Of a stretch of DNA of 64,000 nt, positions 25,266 through 36,261 are shown piece after piece. Numbering within the stretch: position 1 is the first letter of the stretch; each line of letters begins with the position of its first letter. The position numbers were made by a program, and so were the translations under genes. Origin of the DNA: Rhabdornis inornatus (Eukaryota > Chordata > Aves > Passeriformes > Rhabdornithidae); NCBI GenBank assembly GCA_013397075.1, contig VWZS01002681.1, positions 361,313 through 425,312 on the forward strand, read 5' to 3'. The notes beneath the pieces were generated by a model that was not told the DNA's origin, made no database searches, and saw nothing but the letters and a program-made list of their open reading frames with translations.

Positions 25266-26494
25266 GTCATACAATGTCATAGCTTTGTTATGCTACAGAA
25301 ATTGCTCAGAGGTAAAACTGAACTCTACAGAAATACATTTTCTTTGCTTCAGATATCTGAAATAATTTTATATTTTGAATTGTAAGTAAGAAAACACAGA
25401 TTTTTGAACAAGAAGGCTTTTCAGTAAGCCAGTATAATTCACTTTCAGCAAACCCCTTATGGGGTGGTTTTTTTCACTTCCAAGTGAAGCAGAAAGCAAT
25501 GTAAGCACCACGTACATGTTTGGGTTTATAAATTCCTTCAGAACAGTAATCCCTTGCACTCTGTGGTGCTTACTGACCATATCAGATGCGACTGAAGTTT
25601 TTGTGGCATAATCTGCCTTTTAATAGTGTGAGAAAAGGGAAACTACTCATAAGAATTGCTGGTAAAGCCCAGAATTTGTTTCATGTATTGTGAATGCTGC
25701 TTTTCTTAGCTGATATTTTGGACATAGTTTTAAAACCTTGTTGAGGAGTTCCCTAAATGGGACATATATGTTAATTTATGCATAAGTGCAAAAATAATGA
25801 AATCCATGAAGGCAAATATTATATCCTCCCCACCTGTCCAGGCAAGTTTCCACAAAGTGATATAATGTAAAATTCTCAATACATTGAAAAACTGGGAGTG
25901 CCCCAATTATCTGTTGTTCAGAGTTGAGTGGGGCCTTACAGGCACTGGTCTAGTCCAGGATCCTCCACAAAAAGGTTTGTTTAATGGCTATGCCCATAAG
26001 CTTGAATTTCACTAAAGTGTTTGAAAGAGCCATATATAAAAGCTTTTTAATCATCAACCTTTAATGACCCAGTAAATACATAACTTTATTTTTCCACTTA
26101 TGTAGTTTGCCAGCAGTGATGCTGATAGATAGCCAGTAAGTTTAGATAGTGTGACTCCAGGTGTTCTCTGGTAATTGTGTCATATTAATTCCCAAATTTG
26201 GGGTAGAGAACTTTGATGTTTTAAAATAAACTGGATAAATGTGGCCTCGGGAATTTATTTAGTCACTATTGCAACATTTGCTAATGGTGGAAATTATGTA
26301 GAAAAACTCTTTGAATTTAGAAGCATGGCTATGATAGTAATTTAAAATAAAATTGCCATATTATGCAAAATAACTCTTTATATTCATAAAGTCAGTAATT
26401 CCAAATAGAGTTTAAGGCTTTGTGTTTTGCTGAAGCAAAATCTAGGTTATGAGTCTTTTCTCTCTCACTGCATTATTATCTTATGTCATTTCAG

Positions 26495-26632
26495 CATGCA
26501 TACACAACTACAGCCATAAATGGGACAAATTTTTGTACATCAGCAAAGGATGCCGTCTGTATCTTGGCAAGGAATTCTCCTAAACTTGCATCCATTAGCT
26601 TTTTTGGAGATTTTCTCCTATTTTTAGGAAAG
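26495..26632 (+). CDS. SLC44A3: SLC44A3 exon: YTTTAINGT region
   Basis: Phase 0/0 exon of 46 codons between ttatgtcatttcag and gtaaga. It encodes HAYTTTAINGTNFCTSAKDA, an N-glycosylation sequon (NGT), and ends SFFGDFLLFLGK, the start of a membrane helix. The A[YF]...AI.G..FC.SA..A pattern is conserved across the CTL family. Confidence 0.96.
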
Positions 26633-27100
26633 GTAAGAGTAAATAAAGATAATTGTTCTGTAAAAATGAAGTGTAAAATCAGGCTTGATTATCTTTTCAT
26701 ATACCTAAAGTAAATAAAGTTTATCTTCTTTAAATTCAGTGTTGTCAATACTGTAAAATAAGCTTGGGAGAGAAGAATATTTGAGGAATTTAATTTTGCA
26801 GAGTTATTTAGTTGTACGATAGCAGTGTCCTTGGAACCACTCTGGCCGTTCTAATTGCATCAAGTCTTTGGTAAATACATGGCAAAAGGTTTCCTCTGCC
26901 CTGTGGTATTTACACACGGAGTTGAACACAAAGTGTCACAACTGTGTGATGCTGGAAACTGCTTAGCTATCTCCCAGATGAGATGTGCTCTTAAAATACT
27001 GTAATATATTTGCCTCAGGGTTTGGGGAGATTCGTTTTTTTATGAGAAACATTTCTACATGATTAATGAGGCTGCACTTCTCTCTCGCTGCCCTTTACAG
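26633..27100. other. SLC44A3 intron (short)
   Basis: A 468-base intron with a normal gtaaga donor and ccctttacag acceptor. Nothing else was recognised. Confidence 0.85.
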
Positions 27101-27337
27101 GTGTTTGTTGTATGCTTTACAGTTTTTGGAGGATTGATGGCATTTAACTACCACCGGGACTTGCAAGCTTGGGTAGTTCCTCTGTTGCTCATTGGATTTT
27201 TTGCCTATGTGATGTCCCACAGCTTTCTGTCTGTGTTTGAAGTGACAGCAGATGCCTTGTTCCTTTGCTTTGGTATTGATATGGAAACTAATGATGGAAC
27301 TGCAGAGAAGCCATACTTTGTGGATCAGGAGCTGCTG
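27101..27337 (+). CDS. SLC44A3: SLC44A3 exon: last membrane helices
   Basis: Phase 0/0 exon of 79 codons after ccctttacag, ending before gtaaac. It encodes VFVVCFTVFGGLMAFNY, a short loop (HRDLQAWVVP), a second helix (LLLIGFFAYVMSHSFLSVFE), then TADALFLCFGIDMETNDG and the start of the cytoplasmic tail (EKPYFVDQELL). If the donor is not used, the frame continues ten codons to a TGA at 27368-27370, giving a short alternative C-terminus. Confidence 0.96.
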
Positions 27338-29105
27338 GTAAACCCCACTGATTATAGCAAAGATATTTGAGACATTCTAACCTTTTAAGTACTTTTTCTT
27401 TCCCCAAGGCCTAGTAATCTGAACCCACAACCCATGCTATTTCCTTTCCAACACCTCAGAACAGGATGACCTCAGGGATACAAGTACATTAATTTATAAA
27501 CTGAAGTAAATGGCTCCCTCTGATTCCTGTGTGCTAGCTATGACTTGCTGCCTCCTTTTAGATCATATTCTGTAAGTAATGGCTGACTATTTAGGCCTAA
27601 TTAGATATATCTTCAATATATTGTTGGTAATTAAAAGATTTAAATAAATAGATGAGCTAGCTACAGAAATTGATCCATGGGGTGCCCTAAGATTAATGCT
27701 TATATTTCTTGTGACTCACTGTACACTGATGAGAAAAAATTACCAAGTAGCAGGTCAGGGATCCATTCCACATCCTACAGATGCTGTAGTTCTGAACAAA
27801 TTTCATGCAAATCTGAGCTGTTTTGCTTCATACCTTTACAGATTCTTTTCCCAAAACACTGTCTTCTATCTCTTGATTAAATTATTCTGCCTCTGGACAG
27901 GTTGTTCTGTGTCTCTACCCTTGTAATTACTGTATTGTATTACCTTAAGTACTTAGCTAATAGTGATGTGGTGCTGTAACTGAAGCCTTTGAATATATAT
28001 GCCATCTAATTAAGAGAATATCTGAAGATGCAGATAGTTTTTTCCTTTTGTGCTATTTTTGACTCTTCTGTCTTTTCCTTCACAAACTACATAACAGAGG
28101 AAATCTTAGTGATCCATGAAAACCAATAACCAGCAGCCAGAGTAACCCCTATGACACAAATGTTCTGGATGAATTTCTTCAGGACAATGCCAGAACTGTT
28201 TTGGAGTTTTGTTTTTTATTTATTTTTTAATGCTGCTGTTAGAGTTTCTGTAATATCCATAGAATTTTGTTGACAACAACAGCACAACAAAAGGCAGCCT
28301 AAAGATACCTCTAACCCTTTGTAGAGCAGATGTATATTCTTTGGCTTTGGTTCAGAATAGTACTTAAGCATATCACCTGGCTAGGAATATGAAACTGAAT
28401 GGAAAACTCTGAAGCCTTGATCTCTCTTCTTCCTTCTCTGTTTCATCACATTGTAAAATATTTCTTAAGCCAATTTTCCTTCATGAAACAGAGGCTCTCC
28501 TTTCTCCACTTCTAAACTTTGTAGTAGTTTCTCTTTAACTCTGGTCTGAATTCTGTGTAATTAGCCATGCCCTAAAGCTGTGGGTGAAGACAGGATTTCC
28601 CACAGGGACAAGGAGTCTTCCAAGCAGGACAGGCTCTGTACCCTTCTGTGGAAAAACTGTGGGCAGCACATCCAAACTCCTCCTCATTGTATGATCAAGA
28701 GTAAGTTTGCTAACACAGACAAGAATTTGGAGTTTCCCAACACATTAAGGCATTTGACTTGTCTGTGTTACAGTCAGGTTACAAACATCCCAGGGGTGGA
28801 ACAGAAGCTTTGTAGCCCTCAGGGCAATATGCAGCAGTGGGCAGAGAGCCGGGGGAGGGATTTCATACAGCCGGAATCCTCATTCCTGCAGTAGGAGATG
28901 TAACAGAGATTTTTGATTCATCTTTCTCAGTTGCATTCATCACTTTTGCTGCCTGTGCAGTCCCTCCCAGTATCACTCAGTGTCATCCAGCCAGGAACCA
29001 GCTACAGTTTCTTAGCCCTGGGCTAATTATCTTCCTTTACCAGGTATTTTTTATTAGCATAATGGTTTCCTTTACAAACGATCTCACCCTGGATTTTGCT
29101 TGTAG
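27338..29105. other. SLC44A3 last intron
   Basis: A 1.8-kb intron. Just after the donor there is an in-frame TGA (27368-27370) and an AATAAA at 27643-27648, so a short intron-terminated transcript is possible. A 104-codon open frame at 28580-28894 has no recognisable homology. Confidence 0.75.
27643..27648 (+). terminator. Candidate intronic poly(A) signal
   Basis: AATAAA 273 bases after the in-frame intronic stop at 27370. A single hexamer in AT-rich DNA is weak evidence. Confidence 0.3.
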
Positions 29106-29489
29106 ACCTTTGTGAGTCAGAGTAACAAGTTAACAGAAGGGCGAAAACACAGAAGCACAAGACCATTCCAGGATAATGAAGATGGGACAGAGCTCCAGCC
29201 TATGGTGAGACAGGAGCATGGGATATGTATTTACCTGCCAGCTAATGTGTTTGCCTTTATGTTCCAAGAAGAAAGGATGGAGGTTATCACGTATCTCCTG
29301 ATGTCTCACAGCAACCAACATGCTGTATCCAGTGTCCTGTTTCTTCTTCTATTGCTTTCCCTCCTCAGGAAACCCTCTGCTAGTGCAAAATGGATGGACC
29401 AAATAATTATTCTCTTTTTTCTTCACATTCCCTTTTGTGCCCAGCAGAAGAAGAGAAAGTTTGGACAGAGCCAAGGGGGTGGGGGATAA
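29106..29489 (+). CDS. SLC44A3: SLC44A3 terminal exon: cytoplasmic tail, end uncertain
   Basis: After acceptor tttgcttgtag the frame continues TFVSQSNKLTEGRKHRS, then TRPFQDNEDGTELQPMVR (to 29210). In mammalian SLC44A3 the protein ends at the equivalent ..ELQ..VR. Here the next codon is CAG, and the frame stays open to a TAA at 29487-29489. That adds 92 residues with a hydrophobic run and no recognisable domain. Alternatively, splicing at ATG|gtgaga (29204/29205) to a good pyrimidine-rich acceptor ending at 29368 would give METLC and an immediate TAG. The start of the exon is secure; the true stop is not. Confidence 0.75.
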   Translation, partial: TFVSQSNKLTEGRKHRSTRPFQDNEDGTELQPMVRQEHGICIYLPANVFAFMFQEERMEVITYLLMSHSNQHAVSSVLFLLLLLSLLRKPSASAKWMDQIIILFFLHIPFCAQQKKRKFGQSQGGGG

Positions 29490-29630
29490 ATCATATTCAG
29501 AGTCTTTCATGTGCCTGCTGTATCAAAGTCGGAAGAGTGGTAGGCTGCCAGAACTGCTGAAGTTCCAGATGTCTAAGACTAGAGCTTAGAGGCCTTTCCT
29601 CTCCCTCTCACCCCCTTGGTGAAGCAAAAA

Positions 29631-29828
29631 TTCTCTTTTCTCCTTTCTTTTCCCTTCCCTTTCTTTTCCCTTTCCCTTCCCTTCCCTTTCCCTTCCCTTT
29701 TCCTTCCCTTTTCCTTCCCTTTTCCTTTCCTTTTCCTTTCCTTTTCCTTCCCTTTTCCTTTCCTTTCCTTTCCTTTCCTTTCCTTTCCTTTCCTTTCCTT
29801 TCCTTCTTTTTTCTTCTTTTTCCTTCCT
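29631..29828 (+). repeat. 198-base pure polypyrimidine tract
   Basis: Every base on this strand is C or T. It begins with mixed CCCTT/CCTTTT units and ends with a regular CTTTC pentamer array. It lies about 140 bases after the SLC44A3 stop, inside the presumed 3' untranslated region. The open frame across it is a repeat artefact. Confidence 0.97.
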
Positions 29829-30675
29829 AATCAGTACATATATTTATTTACTCTGTTTTATGATGGGGTAACAAAGCTGAGGTGCCATAAAGGGAGTGTT
29901 TCCCCACACCCAAGCTTGGGAGAGTCCTCAGAGTCAACACACACTCACTCACTGATGTCTGAAAAAATTCTGCAAATTGCCCAACCTGAGAAGCTGCCCT
30001 AGCAAGTTCAGAATCAGGACTGATTTTCCTCAAGCATTGTGGAGGCCAAGCTAGGGCTGCAAGAGGAAGATTCTGCAGGAACAGCTCCTCTGGCAGCCAT
30101 GCTTGCTGGGCACTGCTACAAGTCCTCTGCTGTCACAGCTACTTACACAAGTGTAACAGATGTTGGTGATTTTTCTCGATCTGCTTTCAAAAGGTACCAG
30201 GCTCTAGCGAGCTCTCACACAATCTGGTGGACATTCTGCTACAGGCAGAGTGCTCCTCCAGTTTATTACTCCAGTGAGGGATAGTTGCTTTTTAGTACTA
30301 AGCTTTTTCATTGTTTGGGTCTGTTATTGCATTCTTCAGTAATTTTTTGCCAAGCACAGAAACCAGAGGCTGGGTGGGTGTTATTCCCTGCAAGAAGATT
30401 GTGGATTTGAGATACAAAAGAACCTTAATTGTTTTCCCAGTTTACTCTTATGATATTTAAATGCAGAAACAGAAACAGTGCTACACATTATTTGACTCCT
30501 TTTTTCTCTCTTTGTAGACTTGAATGTGAAGTACACCAGGAACTGTAGAAGCAGAGCAGCAGTAGCAAAAACGGTCATATCAGTAAAGGTTACCAATTCC
30601 CCAGGACACAGTATTAGTTCTCTGACTCTGTTGTATCTTCTGCACTGGTAAAATGACACACAATCTGTTTGTACA

Positions 30676-30681
30676 AATAAA
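30676..30681 (+). terminator. Candidate SLC44A3 poly(A) signal
   Basis: Canonical AATAAA in gtacaaataaaatatt, followed within about 30 bases by GT-rich sequence (ttttgtgtgtc). A second AATAAA lies at 30747-30752. Confidence 0.45.
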
Positions 30682-32309
30682 ATATTTTGTGTGTCATCAC
30701 ATCTGATTTTCATTACTACACTTGTTATGACAGTCTGAAAGTTGGTAATAAACTCACTATTTGTAAATTTTCTATGTTGTCAGACTAAATTAGTAAGTCA
30801 AAAAGGTCATGGAGTTAACATGATTTTTTCAGGCTTCTCTGGGAATTCTGTGCCAATCATCCCTACAACAGTAAATGCAGAAACATTTGTAGAGGAGGTG
30901 CTCTGAGATGACTTGTCCTGATTTATTCTGCATATCTGAACAGCCAATTAAGGAACAGACTGAGCTCACTGACGGAAATTACCCTTGACAGAAATTGTCT
31001 GTAGTCAAGATAATTAGCAGTTATGAGGTAGGTGTCTTTCTTTTAATTTTACTCTTTTGGGAATGGTTTTTACAAGTTCGTATCTTAAACTGTCCAGCTC
31101 CTCTCCAAAGGGCAGATAAGGAATAGTCCTTCCTTCCTTCTTTCTGCAATTGAAAAGATGAAGCAGAAAAATTTGCATCTGGATTTAGAGCTTGACAAAG
31201 TAGCAGATGACAGAGATAAAATAACAGGACAGACATGAGATAAAAATGTTGTAAATAATACCTTACAGAAATATTAACTGTAACATGGATGTGGAATATA
31301 TCATGGAGGAAATGGAGTGACTGTCAGGGCTCTAATCAGAAGAGGAACGTAAGTGTAGACACCTTGTAAAAAATTAACTTGGTGACAGTCTGCCAGCACT
31401 TTCTTGTGAGCAATTTTAAAGCTTGTTTAAACTTTGTACTTGAATCCTGACTGTAATACACTTTGTGGGCTCCACCTCGTTCTGAGTATGGAGTAGTTTT
31501 AGATTTTACTCGGTGGCACATTTTATTCTCTTTGTTCAAAAGCTCCCTTAAATTTTGAGGAGAGGTTTGTGGTGGGAAAATGATGCCAACCAGGGATTTC
31601 AGTAAAGTAACAATATAGGAAGTGAGACATCACTGCAGGTAAGTGATTCAGAACTGTCTAAATGAATAGACTGATAAACATTGATTAGTCACAGCTTGGA
31701 AATGATGTACAGAAAAGCTCACTGATGCCTGAATAAGAAATCTATTTCATTTAAATACTGTATCTGGTCTCCTGCTGTTGAAAGGAGACCAGTTATCTAG
31801 AAATACTAAGAAATACTTGCTTTTTATCCATCATTTAATTAACGTCATACTTTAACGTGAGCCACTTCAAGAAGCTGTGGAATATAGGATAAATTATGAA
31901 AAAGGGAAAGAAATAGATTAATTACTTTCTGCCTGGCAGGTGAAGCTGATAATGTACTGGATGTGACTCACCACCTCTGCTTATTTAAATCTGTACCCTT
32001 GGATACTTTTTGTTCTCAGCTTGCGGATGCTGTGGGAACTTCTGACAAGTCCTGAATAAGCAATAGCTCTCTAAACCTGAGGAAGTGTGCAGATATGGTA
32101 CTTACAAAGGGGCAAAACTTTTCCTCTGCCATGGGTTTGCCAAGATTGCTTCCAAGAAGCAGTGTCTTCACAATGTAAACATGGTATTTACCAATTTACA
32201 AAGCATAAGAGGTTTGCTTTGAAGTAAAAACCTCTCAGTTCTTATTGCACATTCAGGTTTTTTTTCCTGTTTGTATTTGATACTCACACTGCAAGTTTTG
32301 GCCTTTGAC

Positions 32310-32425
32310 TCAGGAACTCTAGTGGAAAAAAGGGAGGGAGATTTTTATCTATGTCCTTGTTTTCAGACAATCCCTAGATGACCTTCAGAGGTCTCTTCCA
32401 ATCTCACAACTCTGTGGTTCTGCTC
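32310..32425 (+). mobile_element. CR1 LINE 3' end fragment
   Basis: The stretch ccctagatgaccttcagagg tctcttccaatctcacaact ctgtggttctg matches the CR1 3' terminus (..agatgacct..gaggtcccttccaacct..attctgtgattctg). Only the last ~100 bases are recognisable. Confidence 0.8.
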
Positions 32426-33564
32426 ACTGCAATTATGATGCAGTGTCATTGCCTTCACTGCAGCTCCAGAGTGAAGAAAGGCCTCATACACTTCCTACAA
32501 ATTCTGGGTTAACTTTTAAAGAAGGAAGGTACTGAAAAATGCCAGTTAAGCTGTATTTGATTGTATTCTGTTTAAGGAATACTGTACTGTCATTAGTCCA
32601 GAAATTACATTACAAAATAAGTTTTGAGAACTGTGTGTATTTTTAGAGAAGAGTTCTAAATATATAGCTTTTAATTAAATTTGTGCAGAAAGCATAGCTT
32701 TATAGCTTTCAGTTACAACTCAAGACCTCCCAATCATACATACATTGCACTAGCAATTGTGTCAACGATCTCCAGCTGTAGCATTCCTGTGTGGCAGGAG
32801 CCTTCACCTGAGTTATAAGAGGGATAAGGCACTCCTACAGAAGCTGATGCTATTTGTGCTTCTCAGGGCTGCCTTCCCCTGCAGGGTACTGTAGTGAGGC
32901 AGCTGTAAAGGAGGCTGTATGTAGGCACAGCTCTTGGGAATACAGTTCCTGCTGGTTCTGAGAGTGGCCTAAGGCACTTCTAATAATTTGAGGTCTGCCC
33001 TGCAAAGCAGCCCAGTTAAGTGTGGACTCATCTTTCCTGCAACTATGGAAGATTAGATTCAGCAGAATGAAAGGTACTTTTATAACTATGTTCCTTAAAA
33101 ATAGGAGACAGGGACTACTGGTGTCTGTTTGCTAACCAGAAAATGGCTAAGTATTGTAGCCTATTATTTTAAGCAAGGCAGCTTGATTTTGATCTTGCTT
33201 GGTGTCTACTTCAAACTCTTAATTCAGTTGTTATTCCACTGGATTCCTCTGTAGATGAAAGAAAACACACATACTGACAACAGCTTGTGTTGTTTGTTTC
33301 TTCTGTTCAAGTACATAATAAGGGTGTGAAAGTAGTTTAAAGCCTAAGTTTTGGATTCAGATGGAAGCAGGGCATAGTCAGGCTTTCAAAAAGAGATGTC
33401 TTTCACCCAAACTACAAAAATAACAAAGCTTTTGCTGTTGATTGTAGAAGTGCTTTTCAGCATTCAACACAACAGTTCTAAATAATTAAATGCTATTATT
33501 TTGAAGGGGGAGAAATGGTATCATTCAGGAGAGCAGGTCTTAACAGATCTGTTGCTAATAATTC

Positions 33565-33632
33565 TCTTGCCTCAGATGCAGGGCTTGGACCAGTGACCTC
33601 TAGAGAGCCTTTCTAATTTAAATTCTGTAAAA
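33565..33632 (+). mobile_element. Degraded CR1 LINE 3' end
   Basis: The stretch gggcttggaccagtgacctc tagagagcctttctaattta aattctgt follows the CR1 3' pattern (ggttggactagatgacctct ..cccttccaacctaaa.tattctgt). Confidence 0.65.
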
Positions 33633-34481
33633 TAAATAAGCTTAAGACTTACACAACAAATAGGTCAGCTGGAAGTCAGATCACCACATCACATTCAAAG
33701 ATGATAGAAACTAATGGAGCATGCACAAACAATTTCCAGCCTTGAGGGAAAAAATCCTTCATAAATCCAGAACTTGCAAATGTAAAACATTTCATATGCG
33801 AATGTAGTAAGTTTAAACTGCAGTGAACACTTTTAAGATAACCTTAATTATTTTACAGAAGTTAATAACTGCAACATTGGCCCCCACTAACACATGCTCT
33901 TTTTTCTCTTTTTAAAAATAGTGCAGGTAAATTAGTGTAGTTCTCTGCACTCCATGGTGAGGAAGAAAGCATCCTCCATTTAGGAATAAAGCTCTGCTAT
34001 TAGTAACTAATTACCTGGGATTGTAGACCAGCAGGCACCACGGCTGCGTGTCTCTTTACTTAATCTAAAGCAAGGGTGCTTTGCGTTCTCAAAGTGATGG
34101 TATAAAGGCAACAGGCTGAAGCAGAGGCAGCAATAAATATGTGCAATCCTTGTTTGCCTTGAGCAAATGGCAGGGATTTAGTGAACAGCTAAGGATCTCT
34201 GGTCATAACCTCAGTCATAAAGAGGGGAAGTGAACCCAGCTGTGAAGGACCTACATTCCTCTCCTATTAAGTCAGTGTCACTCATTCCTGAGAGATTTTT
34301 ACAAGATTGTTAGATTAAATCCCATGGAAAAGAATGAACCCAAACTGCAACAGACCAGAGTTCTACATTACCCTCAAGACAGGCAAAGGTAAAGCTTATC
34401 TAGGAATAATTCTTATGACCTCTAAGACTGGTATCATAACAAATGAGACAAGATCGTCTACGTACCTTTAAGAAAAAAATA

Positions 34482-34487
34482 TTTATT
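34482..34487 (-). terminator. CNN3 poly(A) signal
   Basis: AATAAA on the - strand (tttatt on +), within ttataaataaatattt, about 740 bases after the CNN3 stop. Confidence 0.6.
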
Positions 34488-35224
34488 TATAAAAATACAA
34501 TGGGATCAGTTTGAGAAGTGTGGCAATAAATACAGTTCAAGGAAGAAAAAAGCATTTCTACATGGATATATTATGGCACAATAAAAGGTAAATGCACCAT
34601 CAATCATGGAACTTCTGTTGGCTCAAGACTTTGTACAAGCTCCCTTTTTAGTAAGACAACTGTTTCTAAGTTTGGTCAGTGTTGATAATGGAATGAATAC
34701 ACAATCACAAATGCACACTTAATGTCTAATGCAGGACTTACCATTAACAAACAATACCTTAAAAACATAGCAATGATATTAAATCACTAATGAGATATCT
34801 TAAATTTAATTGGCAAAGACCACATGTAACTTTAAGCATGAGATTCTTTTATCTCCTCTGGAGAAAAGCTGTAAATATGTAAAATGAAGGCTTAACTTGG
34901 TATGTAAAAACCTACTTAAGTAGAGATTGTGAGAATGCATAGCTCCTTACGAAACAACCTGGCTGTATGAGAGCACTCCCCCTTTCACAGTATTCCTTTT
35001 ACTTCATATGCAGTTATTGTTTATGCTGTAGACTACAACTGTTACAGCACTAAAGGCAACTAGACAGGGAAAGGGCAGAGAAAGGAGAAAGGAATGTATG
35101 TAAGGCAGTATTTCTTTAGGTACATTAAGCGTAGTGTGTAGGAAAGACAGATAACGATTCCACAAGGCTAGTTTCGTTCTTACTGAATAAAATAATGGAC
35201 TAATACTGAACTTTCAATGCAAAG
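34482..35224 (-). other. CNN3: CNN3 3' untranslated region
   Basis: About 740 bases between the stop and the first good downstream poly(A) signal. The exact cleavage site is unknown, probably 34455-34475. Confidence 0.6.
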
Positions 35225-35572
35225 CTAGTAATCAATGCCCTGGTCACTGTACTGACCATGGTAATCTCTTTGATAGTCATCTTGGTACTCTCCGTGATAG
35301 TCATCTGGGTATTCTGCCTGATAATCGCTATCGCTGATTTCGGACCCGTTAGTTCCTGTTCCTTGGCTGCCATTATGAATGACGGGCTCTGTGGGTGCAG
35401 CACAGTACTTGGGGTCATACACTTGCCGTCCAAGCCCATACACACTCATTCCCTTCTGTGAAGCTACTTTGTTGGTACCCATTTGTAATGAAATAGTTGA
35501 GTTATCCACAGGTTGTAATATGTGCTTCTGATCGTAGATGTCTCTCCTGGTACCTGGTGCCAGCATACCAGC
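35225..35572 (-). CDS. CNN3: CNN3 exon 7: second and third calponin repeats, acidic tail, stop
   Basis: After acceptor (ttttattag on the - strand) the frame reads AGMLAPGTRRDIYDQ, completing the second calponin repeat. The third repeat follows (TISLQMGTNKVASQKGM, then VYGLGRQVYDPK), then a linker with GSQGTGTNGSE and the acidic tail of repeated DDYHGEYQDDYQRDY-like units, ending in a stop. The exon is 348 bases in phase 0 including the stop. Confidence 0.98.
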   Translation of the reverse strand, partial: AGMLAPGTRRDIYDQKHILQPVDNSTISLQMGTNKVASQKGMSVYGLGRQVYDPKYCAAPTEPVIHNGSQGTGTNGSEISDSDYQAEYPDDYHGEYQDDYQRDYHGQYSDQGIDY

Positions 35573-36114
35573 CTAATAAAACAGGATTGTAGAGGTTCAG
35601 TAAGAAGGTCAAGAGCTGTGATTACTAGATTTATGATTTCAACTAGTGTGCCTCACTGAAAGTGCTGAAACATAGGAATTAAAGTATAACAAAACAGAGC
35701 ACAGTAATATGTGTTCACTAGTAGGTAAGTCACAGAAGAAAGTCCTTGAAAAAAGGTCCAATTTGTGTTCTCCTTTGGAAAGAATATACCAAGCATTCTG
35801 ACTAAGGAAGTGCCAGTAAGCAATTTCTTTTTTGCCTCTGTCTAGTTAACACTGAAAATGAAGTTACTGTTTTCTCCTGGTATAACACTGCCAGCAGGAA
35901 ATTCTAGAAGCACCAGGACATTTTTATGCCAAGACACTCAGCACAGAACACGCTGGTTACGATAAGAGATTCAAGTCCCTCAATCACTGCATAAAAGCAC
36001 AGCTGAACTGTACCCACCCACTGCTGCCTGTGAACTGGGCACCACTCCAGGCTCTCCTGTCCCACTGGGCTGAGAGCTGTGTCCATCCTGCACATCACAC
36101 ACAGTCCTGCTTAC
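35573..36114. other. CNN3 intron 6
   Basis: A 542-base intron between exons 6 and 7. Nothing else was recognised. Confidence 0.85.
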
Positions 36115-36261
36115 CTGACTGGCTCCTTTGTTAGTGCCCATCTGTAGGCTAATCGTCGTCTGGTCAAATGGCTTATCAGTTTGCATTTTCGGATCATAGA
36201 GATGTCTTCTAGTTCCATAAGCAGTCATGCCTGCCTGACTGGCACACTTGTTGGTGCCCAT
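36115..36261 (-). CDS. CNN3: CNN3 exon 6: first and second calponin repeats
   Basis: A phase 0/0 exon of 49 codons. It encodes MGTNKCASQAGMTAYG, then TRRHLYDPKMQTDKPFDQ and TTISLQMGTNKGASQ. Acceptor ..cgataaag and donor gtaagc are on the - strand. Frames reading past the donor are shadows. Confidence 0.98.

Larger units (their letters stand above)
17238..26494. other. SLC44A3 intron with old repeats
   Basis: A 9.3-kb intron, the longest in this part of the gene. It contains several worn interspersed-repeat fragments (near 19855, 21985, 22940 and 24600) and a TTTC-type pyrimidine tract (25177-25265). The flanking exons join in phase 0 with no missing sequence. Confidence 0.75.
374..29489 (+). 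other. SLC44A3: SLC44A3, partial gene (C-terminal half, seven coding exons)
   Basis: This is a choline transporter-like (CTL, SLC44 family) multi-pass membrane protein gene. The family carries choline and related substrates across plasma and organelle membranes; the substrate of CTL3 itself is less well defined. Seven exons (374-560, 8414-8579, 14509-14665, 17160-17237, 26495-26632, 27101-27337, 29106 onward) have AG/GT borders and matching phases. They encode 321 residues plus a tail. Visible family features are several hydrophobic membrane segments, the segment WTSEFILACQQMVIAGAVA, the KGSF...RIPR stretch, an NGT glycosylation motif, and FFGDFLLFLGK followed by VFGGLMAFNY. About 300 N-terminal residues lie left of the window, judged from the human length of about 650. 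The name SLC44A3 rather than SLC44A2/4/5 rests on the tail (SNKL...GTELQ...VR) and on the adjacent CNN3. Family assignment is near certain and paralogue assignment is strong. Confidence 0.9.
29490..30752 (+). other. SLC44A3: Presumed SLC44A3 3' untranslated region
   Basis: From the open-frame stop to two candidate poly(A) signals, AATAAA at 30676-30681 and 30747-30752. It contains the pyrimidine tract. If the earlier stop near 29210 or the spliced tail is used, the untranslated region begins earlier. The end point is inferred. Confidence 0.5.
30753..34450. other. Convergent intergenic region
   Basis: About 3.7 kb between the presumed ends of SLC44A3 and CNN3. It holds two CR1 3' fragments. 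No coding exon or RNA gene was recognised. Confidence 0.65.

Noticed and set aside
29616..30002. 128-residue open frame rich in Phe, Ser and Pro
   Set aside because: Translation of the pyrimidine tract, not a gene.
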